Part shown: piece after piece, positions 22,141 through 32,676 of the stretch
Position numbering within the stretch: the stretch's first letter is position 1
Layout: each line of letters opens with the position of its first letter
Assembly: GCA_010015805.1 (NCBI GenBank)
Contig: ML978127.1
Span: forward strand, 1,240,001 to 1,304,000
Length of the DNA stretch: 64,000 bases
DNA from: Rhizodiscina lignyota
Taxonomy: Eukaryota; Ascomycota; Dothideomycetes; Aulographales; Rhizodiscinaceae
Direction: 5' to 3'
Notes under the pieces: model-generated
Seen by the model: only the letters and a program-made list of their open reading frames with translations
The model's database searches: none
What the model was told of the DNA's origin: nothing
Made by a program: the position numbers and the translations under genes

Positions 22141-23813
22141 CTTGGTGGTCTTTTGATGATTCTGTGCAGCTGTGGAGCTTGGTTTCACCAAGTCCGATCG
22201 AATAGGCTAGCTTGATGCGCGTGAGAAGGGCGCGTTCGACTGGAGCAGGAGCCTCCTTCTCTCTCTTGCGACTTCAATTCTGTATCGATATCGACACGAA
22301 TAAATACCTGTTCGCCGACGCTTCTCTGACATGCGAATTGCGAAAATCTAAGGCCTGGCCCCTTCGTTCCCCGCAATCGTCATGGTGTTCGGCAACCCGT
22401 TGCGTGTTAGTTGGAATCTGCTCGATAGAGCTGCACAACACTGTGGAGCCGTAAGGCTGCTGGTATGTGTAGTACCTATTGGTGGAGGAAACGGGATAGC
22501 TGGTTGACTAGAATTTATTTTAGAATACTTAGTCTTCTGGAGAAGAGATGGAAATCGAGGAAGCGCTGAACTACAATATATCCATTGTGGGCCCTTTCCA
22601 TCCTTTCGGTTGGCAGATAACTCGCGTCGGGTATGACTTAATGCGCTGCCTGTAAGACGAGAAGAGTACTCGAAGTCGAGCCCTAAACATCAAAGTTAAT
22701 CGCCCTTAGCGGGACGCGTCTAAAAAGTCCATGCGCTGCTCAACGGAATCTGCTCAACTGGCTGTCGACTTAGCACGTTCTACGCATTGCAATTCAGCAT
22801 GACCTCAATCACCAGTGCCGATACCATGCTTGCGAAATCATGCGTTCTTTCGGTCACTCTCAGAAGACCTTAGTGTGCGATGTGCTGCGAGCACGGCTTC
22901 TATAAGGATCGGAATCTCCTTCCGCATGCGCAACTTATTGTCAATCAGTCTAGCCTATCTTATGGTGACACTCTGTCACCACTGCAACGACGCTGCTAGC
23001 ACTTGCAATTCATAGCATCTTTGAGCTTTTCCATAGCAACAAGCGTCTCATCGTCAATGGGAGGTGAATTTTACAGTGCTTTATCAGTTTGGCGAACCAG
23101 TTCCAGGAGAGTCAACCGGCTTCTCTACCGCTGCCATCAGCTGCATAACCAGCCAGTGTTGTGCTGGCTGATAACAAGGGTCGCTGTGTTCTGGTCGGAC
23201 GGGGATGTTGTATGAGTGCGCGATCGTGTGCCTCTGCGGCTTCACGATCCACATGGCGCTGGGAAACAGGTATAGAAGGCAGAATCCGCCTTCCGCCTTC
23301 ATCTCGTACTAGTGGAGTAGTGGAGCAGCTTGGTTTACTCTTCAGGAGTGCCGGTGGGAGATGATGCAATGTCTATATGCATGCATCGAGAGTTGTCGTG
23401 CATTGTACGCACGCATCTTTGGCGACGTTATGGCCGACATCACGGGACAAGAGGGGGTACGTTTGGAAGGTCGTGGGAGGGAGGTCGAACTCTCCATGTA
23501 CTTGTACGGGAGGGCTAGATAGTAGTGTCGTCATTCAATATGTTGAAGACGAGCTACATACATGCATACTCGCAAAGTGTTTGAGGATATGGAAATTCGG
23601 GATGGAAGAAGGGTGGGAGGTGATGTCAGGGGTGTAGGAGATGTTGTGGTCGTGGTTGGCAGTGTGTTCGATTATGACGGGAGTGCGCTCTCGGGGATCC
23701 GCTCCCTTTGGGGAGTTTGACTTGGGAGATTTTCAAAGTCTACTTACCCAATTGCCTAGACCGTGAAAATGCAGCAGAATGCTGTCTCTCCATCCGAAAC
23801 AGACACTAATAGA
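22141..23813. other. Intergenic, 1.7 kb without a supported gene
   Basis: The sequence has short overlapping open frames on both strands (22185-22376, 22815-23015, 23084-23369, 23377-23637) with no domain, signal peptide or splice logic. I see nothing in it. Confidence 0.4.
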
Positions 23814-25037
23814 CTATAACTGGGTAAGGAAAGCCGCAACAGCATTAACCATTTCCTCGGCTCCTTTCGTCCAACCGACGAAAGACCCGGCCAGAAATAC
23901 ATCATGGGGCGCATCATGAAGCACCCAATGTGCAACTTTGTTGCCAGAAACCCCCCGGAACCTCTCGACAAATTCGATGTTGGTATCGAGGATGACTTCG
24001 GCCCCCCCGGATAGTACGAAAACAGCCGTCTGAGTCGGAAACGGGTGCAAGCTTGGGGATAAGTACGGGCCGTCCAAACGCATGGGCGGCGGCGCAAATA
24101 CCCGGTAACCCCAGGCCGCCATGCGTCCTTCAATGTAGTCGGTTTTTTGGTTGCGGTGTCTGTCGACATCTCGTGAGTCTGCCTCGAAAGTGGTGTCGAC
24201 CGAGGGCGAAATCAACAGGCACGCTTTAGGGGTGGGTTGGCCTAGCTCGACGAGATAGCGAACTAGGCCTATTGCTAGGGTACCGCCAGAAGAGTCTCCT
24301 CCAACCACGATACGGTGTGGGGGAATGTGCAGCTCGTTGGTGAGATATAGGTACGATGTTATCGCATCCTGGAACGGCCCAGGCCACGGCGTCGGGTCAT
24401 TCTTGTCGCCTGAAAGTCGGTATTGCACCCACAAGGAACGTGCCCCAGGTCCCAACCGAGAATTCAGGAGATCTGCAGCAAATCCACATTCGTCAGGACG
24501 GCCAGACATCCACATGAAAGATCCCCCATGGAAGTGAAGAGCCACAAGACTTTGTGACTCATTCCCATCTACTCCTTCCTCGAGGGGTTCCGGATACCAC
24601 GTCGCACCAATTCTTTGCGGCTTCACCACATCGTGGGACAGCGGGCCTTGGTAGGCTTCGGGGGAGGCAGGCTTAATGATCACCCATCGTCTGCCGAGCT
24701 TGCCTGACTTCAAGCTCATATACTGCATCCAGCCTATGTCAGTGATTACCCCAAAAACTCTCCTCATGAGCCAGGTTTTGAGAGCTTGATCGTGTGTCCA
24801 TTGCTTGCTTGGACGCAGAGAACTCGGAATATAGAGGATGGCGGAGAAGAGTAGTCCTATAAGGATTCTGATGATGCTAAGCAAAATCCAGATGATGGCA
24901 CCAGGCGTTGTGGTACGCCAACCGCTCGGATTGGCATCTTCCTCTGCCACCTGGCGTGTCATATTAATAAGGGGAATCCTGGTTTCGCTGGCCGCGATCG
25001 CCTCTTGAGGAACGAAGAGACGAAAGGTCTCTGTCAC
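23814..25037 (-). CDS. Membrane-anchored alpha/beta hydrolase (HSL-type esterase)
   Basis: A single exon of 407 aa. A hydrophobic anchor lies near residues 45-70 (IIWILLSIIRILIGLLFSA), so the catalytic domain is probably held at a membrane. The hormone-sensitive-lipase signature is present: LHFHGGSF (oxyanion hole HGG), GGDSSGG (nucleophile Ser, the usual GDSAGG), an acidic residue after LSGGAEVILD, and APHDVF with the catalytic His. The family hydrolyses acyl esters or related bonds on small substrates; the exact substrate cannot be told. Divergent relatives occur in steryl acetyl hydrolase and secondary-metabolite esterases. Its 5' end faces the HET gene 360 bases away. Confidence 0.9.
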   Translation of the reverse strand: MTETFRLFVPQEAIAASETRIPLINMTRQVAEEDANPSGWRTTTPGAIIWILLSIIRILIGLLFSAILYIPSSLRPSKQWTHDQALKTWLMRRVFGVITDIGWMQYMSLKSGKLGRRWVIIKPASPEAYQGPLSHDVVKPQRIGATWYPEPLEEGVDGNESQSLVALHFHGGSFMWMSGRPDECGFAADLLNSRLGPGARSLWVQYRLSGDKNDPTPWPGPFQDAITSYLYLTNELHIPPHRIVVGGDSSGGTLAIGLVRYLVELGQPTPKACLLISPSVDTTFEADSRDVDRHRNQKTDYIEGRMAAWGYRVFAPPPMRLDGPYLSPSLHPFPTQTAVFVLSGGAEVILDTNIEFVERFRGVSGNKVAHWVLHDAPHDVFLAGSFVGWTKGAEEMVNAVAAFLTQL

Positions 25038-25395
25038 GGTTCTGACATAATCTCCAGGGGTCGGTTGCGTAAAGTTGACAGAGCCTTATATACTACTAGA
25101 CCAAACTCAGTCGCGAAGGTGAGGTAAAGGTATGTAAGCGTCCTGAGCAGCCTGGCAGATGGCGGTGCAGAGCGAGCAAGTTGAGCCACAGCTGAGCCGA
25201 AGTTGAGCCAGCGTTATTTTTGTAATATACAAAGTTTACGACGCTAACTAAGAGAGGAAATCAAAGTCGGCCATGAGCTGTATGTTCTTCGCAACTCACA
25301 AACCCTCAATACCACCGCCTGCCTACAGGCAAGGCGCTTAGGTTTTGTGTTCGTCTATCTCTCTAAATGACCACCCTTGCCACCGAGTCGTTTGA
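25038..25395. other. Divergent promoter, esterase / HET protein 1
   Basis: A short region between two divergent starts. It contains an imperfect repeat of the word GAGCCA near 25182-25212. No gene is seen. Confidence 0.4.
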
Positions 25396-27525
25396 TTGAA
25401 TATGGATAATTATTTTGAGGAAAACCAATCTTATCGCTTGAGAAGGCTGGGCTACAAATATCTCGCTGTGACGAGCCATCCCTACTTTCCGAGCCCGAAG
25501 AACATAGCATTGAAACTTCACCTGCCAGCTGCGTTTTACGAGACTGGTCCAGCGGGTCTCTTAATCCGAAGCGTGCGATCGGATGTTTTATTCCGCCACA
25601 ATTACCAGCTTAGGCTATACAATCAAAATGATGGATCGCGTCCAAAGAATAGTGGCTTCAAGATAGAGTAAAGAAGTGCCATGCATTTTGAAAGGCTTTG
25701 AACATGGCTAACTTCAATCGGGGATAGAGACCGATATCAATACACGGCGCTTCCAACTGGGCGACACATCCGACTATTGCGACTCGAGCCCGGCAAAGGC
25801 GAAGACGCGATCAAATGCTCATTTTCTACGCATGATCTCAGCATTGTACCACAATTTGTAGCCCTCTCCTATACATGGGGCACCAACACACCCTCTCAGC
25901 TCATCTCTTGCGAAGGAGCCTCCTTAGGTGTCACGCAGAACCTCTGGGAAGCCCTGCACCATTTGCGCCTTGAAGACAGGGCTCCACTCCTTTGGATCGA
26001 CGCTCTTTGCATTCACCAGAATGATGGAGCCGAACGTAATGTTCAAGTCTCGATCATGGGAGAAATTTACTGTGCGGCATCCCAAGTTATCGTGTGGCTT
26101 GGGGAACCAACAGACTCTATCGTGAGCAGCTTGCATTTGATGCGGCAGCTTCGCGCCGTTGCTGAGTCGCCGGGAAGAGCTTCGTTGTTCGTCACGGACG
26201 ACCCGTTCGTGGACAGTAAAACAGTGTCATTTTCGGACGGCGGATTGAGACTTCCGGAAAAGCACAGCCCGAAATGGAAGCAAGTTGAGGCCGTTTACTG
26301 GAGGCACTGGTGGACTCGAGCATGGGTAGTTCAAGAGCTCTGCCTCGCTCGCGAACCTATATTCACTTTCGGGCAGTGGAGACTTCGGGCCGAGGACGTC
26401 CTCACTACCGCTGCGTTCTTGCAGGAGAGTGGTATTGCGGCAGCAACGATGATCGATATCACGAATGCTGTCAGTCTCAACAATCTGCGCCAGATGCGCC
26501 TCAAGGGACAGAGACTAATCTTGCCTGACTTGTTGATGAAGACGAGATCACGCACCTCTGGAGATCCCCGCGACAAGGTGTACTCGCTTCTTGGTCTATG
26601 CAAAGAAGACGCGATAACCGTGATTCCAGACTATTCAAAGCCCACGGCGCAGGTCTACACAGAACTTGCTGTTCAATACCTCAGCGAAGGGGCTCTGGAC
26701 TGTTTGACTGCGGTCTGCGATCCGAGATGGCGAGCGATCCCGGACTTGCCTTCTTGGGCCCCCGACTGGTCTGTAGCGTCGAGGGTACATGAGTTTCTTA
26801 CACCGGGTGACAGTCTGACCACGAAAGCAAGTGCAGAATCTGAAGCTAACGTTCACTTCTCCTCAAACAACTCGGAGCTTCGCGTTACAGGCATGATCTT
26901 TGACTCGGTAAAGACAATCTGCTGGCCATATTTATTCCCTCAGATCGAAGAACAGATACTCTCCTTCCTTCCCCGCAGCGAAGATTATATGGGGAGTGCA
27001 TTTTTCAAAAACATTTACGGTTCTTTTCGGCTGAGGCAATGGGAACGATTTGCGCTTGCTCTCAAACGTTATCCCTTGCAGGCATCACCGCCCAAAAGTA
27101 ATCAGAACCACGCAAAAGAGATAATATATCAGGTGTACCTGCACACCATCACAGCAGGTGCATATCCGAATGAGGATCTGAAAGCAGCTTACGAATCATA
27201 CGGGAAGATCCACCTCTTGCATCCACCTGACCTAGAAATCGCGGTCGCGGACCTGAAGAAGGCCATGGCGTTCCGGCCATGGATGGAGAAGGCTTGCACA
27301 GGTCGCAGAATGTTTCTGACGCGAAAGGGCTATCTTGGTCTAGCTCCGTACACCACGAAGAGGGGAGACACTGTCGCATTGCTTGCTGGTGGGAAGACAC
27401 CTTACGTCTTGATGTCTGCGAAATATGGGAAGTTCAGGCTGAGAGGAGAATGCTATATTCATGGGATCATGCATGGGGAGGCGTGGAATGATGAGAGCAG
27501 CAAGCGAGAGATCTGTATTATCTGA
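25396..27525 (+). CDS. HET-domain (heterokaryon incompatibility) protein 1
   Basis: Exons 25396-25667 and 25728-27525, with a 60-nt intron (GTAAAG donor, CTAAC branch, GATAG acceptor), give 689 aa in one frame. The HET domain begins soon after the junction (YQYTALPTGRHIRLLRLEPG) and holds its three blocks: FVALSYTWG, LLWIDALCIHQND with VSIMGEIYCAASQVIVWLG, and YWRHWWTRAWVVQELCLA. After it come GDPRDKVYSLLGL and the usual C-terminal block GRRMFLTRKGYLGL...GECYIHGIMHGEA. HET proteins trigger incompatibility and cell death between unlike strains, some through TIR-like activity. Exon 1 encodes 90 residues with no known domain; it is the least certain part. Confidence 0.88.
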
Positions 27526-27654
27526 ATATATACCCTTCAGCGAACAGCGTATGATCCATAAAAAGCAAATTTTATACTAGTAGCATGTTTTCAAAGCTGT
27601 AGCCATTGGGCCAAAATGCGTGTGGGGAAGCTTTCAACGGTCTATCATCACTTG

Positions 27655-29307
27655 TCATGACTCCAATACAAGTACCCAATCAGAATGCGAGCCGTTGTTG
27701 GGAGATGTGAACGTATGGCTCGCACCCGCAGATGCTCCATCAAAATCAAATGCAGTATACGTCCCCGCAATCGGATCAAACCAACTTGCCTTTACATTTT
27801 TGCTTTTCAGGCGCAAAGCATTCATCCGCACCGTGACTGGCTTCCCAGTGGGGGTATACACCAGCGCATATTCTCCGCCAGTATCTCGCGTGGCCACCAC
27901 GTGCTGATCATTGACGCCCGTGTCTCCCACAAGGATTTCCTGAGCGGGAACTCGAGAGAAATAGTCGCCTTTGCGGTCGCAGATGACTTTCTTGATGTTC
28001 TGCATCTGCGCAGCGCCGGGAGCTTGGAGAGCATCGACCCAGCTTTCTGCGGGACCGGATCCATCTTGCTCGTACAAACCAGGTACATACGCTTGCATAA
28101 CGTTATCGTTACCATAGGTGGCTCCGGATGCCCCCGAGAACACCTTCAGATGGAATATTAGCGGTCCGGTCAAAATCGCATTGTGTAGAATCGTCAAGGA
28201 AAAATGCCCTACTTACTGCCTGGAAACTGCCAATGCGCACATCACTAGCATTCCAATAAGAATAAGTCGAATTCCCATTGTCGTAACGGCTTTCGTAGTG
28301 CGCCTCATTATCCACCAACGGCCGCCTCTTTGGACTCTGATACATGAGCTCAACGGGCTCATAGCCTCTTCTCGCATTCCACCACGGAATCGGTGGATTT
28401 GGTGGGAAGTCGGTATGCCCAGATTGGCTTGAGTCAAACGTTAACCACTGTCTATCGCCTAGCATCGCAGAGGCAAGCGCAATAGGTCCCGGTTCAAACC
28501 ATTGGTTCGTGCAGTGGATCGTAATCATTGCCTCTTTGCCCTCGCCGCTGATGAGGCCTTCGGCGAGCTCGTCGTACACAGGACTCCAGTCTGTGAATTT
28601 GAGCTTCGGCGCAACACCGCCGAACGCGTAGTTGGCCTTCACGGCGGTCTTGTTAGTCCACCATGGATTTGTGTCTGCGACGAGGATCTTAGGAAGGCCT
28701 GGGTAGCGCTTCCCGATGAACGTGGCGAATGTGCGGGCGTTGGTCGAGTTGATCGGCCCAGGCAGATTGTCTACACGGACCTCTCAATATTGTGCTCTTT
28801 GACTCGGAAGCCGTAGCACCATACCACTTGAGTGAATATATTGACCCCATGCAGGCACCATGGCAACCCGAATGCCCCTTTTCCACGCAACCTCCACAAC
28901 TGAGTCGATGTGAGCCCAATACGCCTCGTTAGGCTTCGTCGGATCCTCTTCGATAAAGGGCAGATCGCCTTGCCTGTTCGGATTATCGATGCTGAAGATC
29001 TCAGTGTCTATACCACCATCCCTCAGCGGGTCACATACCCAAACTGTGTAAATCCAACTGCTAGCACTATATTGAAGCCCTTCGCGGCGCGATCGTCGAA
29101 ATATGTCTCCGCATCCGACAAGGTCAAGCGGTGGAATAGGCCCCATGATGTATCAGCCTGCCAGAAGAATGGTTCTCCCTTCGAGTCCGCGAAGAAGCGT
29201 CCTCTAGGGCTAAGCTTGAGGCCATATCCGGGGATGTTGATGGCGCTGACAGCAAATGCAAATATAGAAGCCAGCTGGACGAAATGAAGACGCAAGGATG
29301 ACAACAT
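27655..29307 (-). CDS. Secreted DUF4038 glycoside hydrolase (apiosidase-like) with C-terminal domain
   Basis: Four exons, 29039-29307, 28825-28991, 28217-28770 and 27655-28143, with introns of 47, 54 and 73 nt, give 492 aa in one unbroken frame. A signal peptide starts MLSSLRLHFVQLASIFAFA. The catalytic TIM-barrel part (DUF4038) reads LKLSPRGRFFADSKGEPFF, WQADTSWGLFHRLTLSDAE, KGFNIVLAVGFTQFG, VEVAWKRGIRVAMVPAWG, ILVADTNPWW, MITIHCTNQW and AHYESRYD. The last exon carries the small beta-domain often called collagen-binding (SWFDPIAGTYTAFDFDG). The bacterial branch includes apiosidases that act on pectin side chains; the fungal substrate is unknown, so plant cell-wall attack is inference. In-frame upstream ATG at 29337 would add ten residues before the signal. 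Confidence 0.88.
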
Positions 29308-30139
29308 CCCGTATGAAGCTGGCCAATATTCCGACAAAGGAGAGCGGACATGATGGACGGAATAGATATACCTAGACTACAATGGAGATACCAAAGTTGC
29401 CAGCTACTTCCAAGGTTGCCCCATAGAAAGGCTTGTATCGTACGGAATATTTCCTCGAATCAAACACAAGCGCTTCGTAGTTATATGGCGGGCTAAAATG
29501 GCCTTGGCGAGAAGCATATAGTGGTACGTGTCGGAGGAAAAGGAATGTTTGCCATGACAGCCGAGAGAACTTCGAAATATCTGTGGGGATCCGGGGTAAA
29601 TAGGGGCGAGACACGCTCGAGGGTGACAAAATAGCTTGGCTATTATTGCTGTCGAAAGGGTGCGGCAAACACGAGTTGTGTCTTCACTTTATCATTGAAA
29701 GCTCGCTGTGGTAACACTAGCTGGTCTTTATAAAAACTACGTAGTTGCAATGGAATAAAACTCCTTTTGCTAAAAAAGTCATTCGTCCTAATAGGTCATC
29801 ATTCTCCACTTCTGGCGCAACTTTTTTGTAACACTAGAGCAAGGCGGGCTAGTTCGAGCATAAATAGTAGCACAGAGGATCTTTGTTTTAATTTTGGAGA
29901 AATGGTCGATCCTTGATTTTTTATGGCTTTTGCTCATCATGAGTGCATTAAAAATTCTAGAGTAAGATACAACATTGTCCGTGTTGCTGCCATTCTTTCT
30001 CCATTGTATCCCTGACCTGAAACTGCGCCAATTCAGCTTCGGTCGATAAAATGGGCACAGCAAAATGTGACTCGCCGGTGATTTATTCTCCAGATAAGGT
30101 AGAGCGAGCAGGCAGGGAAGCCAGATGGGCAAGCCATCT
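29308..30139. other. Intergenic with an AT-rich block
   Basis: From about 29690 to 30000 the sequence is clearly more AT-rich than its surroundings, with runs of A and T. That hints at an old mobile-element scrap, but I found no transposase motif, terminal repeats or target duplication. Nothing else is seen. Confidence 0.35.
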
Positions 30140-30265
30140 CCTTGTGGCCATTAACAATGCCCGCTAGCCTTGCACATTGACATGAGCGCTGCTGTTCAGC
30201 AGCAGCTCAACGATTACCTCTTGGCTCCGTCCGATGCTGCCTGCAGCGGATTGTCATTGCTGACC
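30140..30265 (-). pseudogene. Ankyrin-repeat remnant
   Basis: The reverse strand shows one decayed ankyrin unit. It reads SNDNPLQAASDGAKR, then after a frame change VIVELLLNSSAHVNVQG, then a stop. This is the classic fungal pattern NPLQAAS..G....VELLL..GA.VN.QG. It sits directly downstream of the frameshifted unknown gene on the same strand and may once have been its C-terminal half. Confidence 0.65.
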
Positions 30266-30278
30266 TTACGCGTCGACG

Positions 30279-30900
30279 TCACTTCGGGATCCCGAGCCTC
30301 TCAGTATCTTTGCCCCTAACAAGAGCATCAGCTTCGGCGACGTTGAAGACGCCACGTTCATCTGTTAGCTCGTCTTTAAGTCCAAAGTAGGTAGGGTGCG
30401 CTGTGTCGAATGGCCTATGTCTCAAGTGGACGGTGACTTGAAAGCGTCCTTATAGTCGATTCTGAAGTTGTTCCCGACGTTAAGTCTCGGTGGGAGAGGG
30501 CCAAATTTTTCGTATTCTACGGGCTCTTCGAAAAGAGGATAGTATTGTAACGATAAAATGTCGTCTTTAGCACTACGCGCATCCGCTATCGCGATAATGT
30601 CGTATTCGATAAATTTGACCTGAGGCCCCATCTCCAGCGACCATTGCTGGCAGTCCTCCTCTGATGCGCCTATAAAATCTGTCTCAAGGGTCTCGTCATC
30701 TTTCAGCTCTGTCTTAAGGCGAGGTCTCTCGCTTGGACAAGCGCGCGAATCGGCGAGGTAAAAGTTCCTCGGATCTCTGGCGTGTAAGAGTTTACGAGCG
30801 AACTGTAAACCGTCGGTAAGCTGCTAGCATATAAAATATTGTTACAATGACTTACAGGCTTAGCTTCGTCGGCAATGCAGAAGAGCAAGGGGCGGGCCAT
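30279..30900 (-). pseudogene. Unknown conserved-looking gene with a frameshift and very short intron
   Basis: Exon 1 (30856-30900) encodes MARPLLFCIADEAKP. A GTAAGT donor follows, with an AG acceptor only 32-35 nt later (exon 2 from about 30820), unusually short for a fungus. Exon 2 reads LQFARKLLHARDPRNFYLAD, then LETDFIGASEEDCQQW, KFIEYDIIAIADARSAKDD and LNVGNNFRIDYKDAFK to a stop at 30422. One base shifted at about 30436, the frame carries on as VTVHLRHRPFDTAHPTYFGL, VFNVAEADALVRG, ending at 30279. That fit (AAG GTC ACC with one G missing) strongly suggests a single-base deletion or an assembly error. I do not recognise the family with confidence. No signal or membrane helix is seen. Confidence 0.6.
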
Positions 30901-31407
30901 AATAGACTGAGATCTGGAGACTGAATAGGAACTTGGCAATCAGCTTCGTCAAATTGCTAGGTTGTAAATTGTGGAGCCGCTGAGAAGGAGAGCGAAAACA
31001 AGGGGAAATAAGTCGTGTACAACGGTCTTGTTGAAGCTAAATCTTTCAGGATACGGTAATGCTTCGGCGCGGAGGTTGATCTTTCGGCTTGAGATTCAAA
31101 GATTGAAGCGTGTTTCTGAGGACTTGAAGTCAGGAATCTGCTGGCATATACAATGCTGGTGAACGCCGGTTGATTGCAATTAAATACGTGGTGATGATCA
31201 GAGAATAGGTCGAATTCGATGACGTGTCATACGTCACCCCGCTACGCACTTTGCACGCCGCGAGTTCTGCAAAACTGCACTTGCAGCCACCACAGAGGGT
31301 CAAATCAATGTGAGGAGGTTATTGGACTTTCAATAATTGCACGCGAATGCGCTCTCCTGACAATTCTCTTTACTTGGGGTTCTTTGACACCGCGCCCTCG
31401 TCTTCGT
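30901..31407. other. Intergenic
   Basis: Promoter of the unknown gene to the left and 3' end of the F-box-like gene to the right. No gene is supported. Confidence 0.4.
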
Positions 31408-32676
31408 CTAAGGCTCCCCACTAAAAAGCGTGCGCGGCCTGATCCCAAATGACCCAAATCTCAAATGGCCTACGTGCGGGTACAGAAGGGAAACCTTGCT
31501 GTCCTTGATATCTAGTTCCGAAAGCCGCTCCAGATCCCTTTTCTTAGATGCGTCATTCACGACAAGCCATAGGGTAAGCCGTGATAGAGATGACTCTGTA
31601 ACAAGGCTTTCGAGCTCTTGCGCGACCTCCTGATTGATCTCGAAGTTCGACTCCAGATTCAGCTCCTCAAGGGACTCTGTATGAAGGCGAAGTGCGCGCA
31701 GCATCGGAGCAGTGAGAAAAGTGTGCTTGGACCTTTCCGAGCTGATTGTGCAAATGCTAAACTTCCGCAGCGGCTTCAGACCAGCAAGAACTTCGGGACA
31801 GAACGACATCGAATGAGGTTGGCCATACCACATGGGTGTAGTGTTTGCGGCGAAGAAGATCCTGATTGAGCTGAGCCGAGGAAGGGACTGGAGAATCGAT
31901 AGCAACTCATTCGATGATGTCTTTGAGAATCCGCTGAATTCGAAGTGTTGCAACTGCTGTAGCCGCGGCAGGAAGTCGAGGTGCAGAAGTGCATTGTCGA
32001 TTGCAAAGCCTTCAAGGTCAGTACAGCAAATGGATACAATCCTGGCGAGGAGCTCTTGTTCGGCTTGGACATGACCGAATGGCACATAGTCAAAGGGCCT
32101 CGGGCCGACTCCCAGCTGAAGGTATTTCAGATGTGCCACCGTCTGGAATGCGTTAAGAAGCGCACTGAATGGGTCAGTTTGAGGATGGCGCATCTTGTTC
32201 CTGGAGGATTTCAGACGCTTCAGACGGGTCAAAGTGCCTTGAATTAATTTTTCGCGCTGCGGCAACGGGCGTAATGGTGCTAGGAGCCGAAACCCAGTGC
32301 GGAACCCCAAATACTCTTTCCACACGCGTTCGCAGTCCGGATCTCCATTTGATTCCCATTTGACATCCGTTAGTTTGTGAGCGAGGTCTTGCAGAGTCGT
32401 GTCCGGAGCCTCGATTTGAGCTGTCTTCAAGAATGGGATGAGCAGTTCCGAGTTGGGACAACCTTGGGTCCATGTGCAGAATTGCTGAACATTCCGAAAA
32501 CTAGGCAGGTCTTGAAATGCGATGGGGAGCGCCTCATTGCGGATCTGTCTACAAACCCGTAGTAGATGCAGATATGTCTTGGATTGATAACCTTGACCTT
32601 TGTCGAAGACGGTCTCGTAAATTTGGAGGCGTAGCTCTACAGGAAGCTGCAGCAAGCGAGACTGCGATTTTGACAT
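31408..32676 (-). CDS. F-box-like protein with leucine-rich-type repeats
   Basis: A single exon of 422 aa. It starts with the fungal F-box-like/2EXR type block LLQLPVELRLQIYETVF, followed by LLRVCRQIRNEALPI. The rest is made of irregular Leu-rich units (LKYLQLGVG, LQQLQHFEFSGF, LPRLSSIRIFF, LKPLRKFSI, APMLRALRLHTESLEELNLESN), as in LRR-type F-box proteins. Such proteins are typically substrate receptors of SCF ubiquitin ligases, but many fungal family members have no tested role and some lack Skp1 binding. No targeting signal is seen. Confidence 0.75.
   Translation of the reverse strand: MSKSQSRLLQLPVELRLQIYETVFDKGQGYQSKTYLHLLRVCRQIRNEALPIAFQDLPSFRNVQQFCTWTQGCPNSELLIPFLKTAQIEAPDTTLQDLAHKLTDVKWESNGDPDCERVWKEYLGFRTGFRLLAPLRPLPQREKLIQGTLTRLKRLKSSRNKMRHPQTDPFSALLNAFQTVAHLKYLQLGVGPRPFDYVPFGHVQAEQELLARIVSICCTDLEGFAIDNALLHLDFLPRLQQLQHFEFSGFSKTSSNELLSILQSLPRLSSIRIFFAANTTPMWYGQPHSMSFCPEVLAGLKPLRKFSICTISSERSKHTFLTAPMLRALRLHTESLEELNLESNFEINQEVAQELESLVTESSLSRLTLWLVVNDASKKRDLERLSELDIKDSKVSLLYPHVGHLRFGSFGIRPRTLFSGEP

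Noticed and set aside
29690-30139. Tc1/mariner or other DNA transposon
   Set aside because: No transposase motif, inverted ends or target duplication could be seen.
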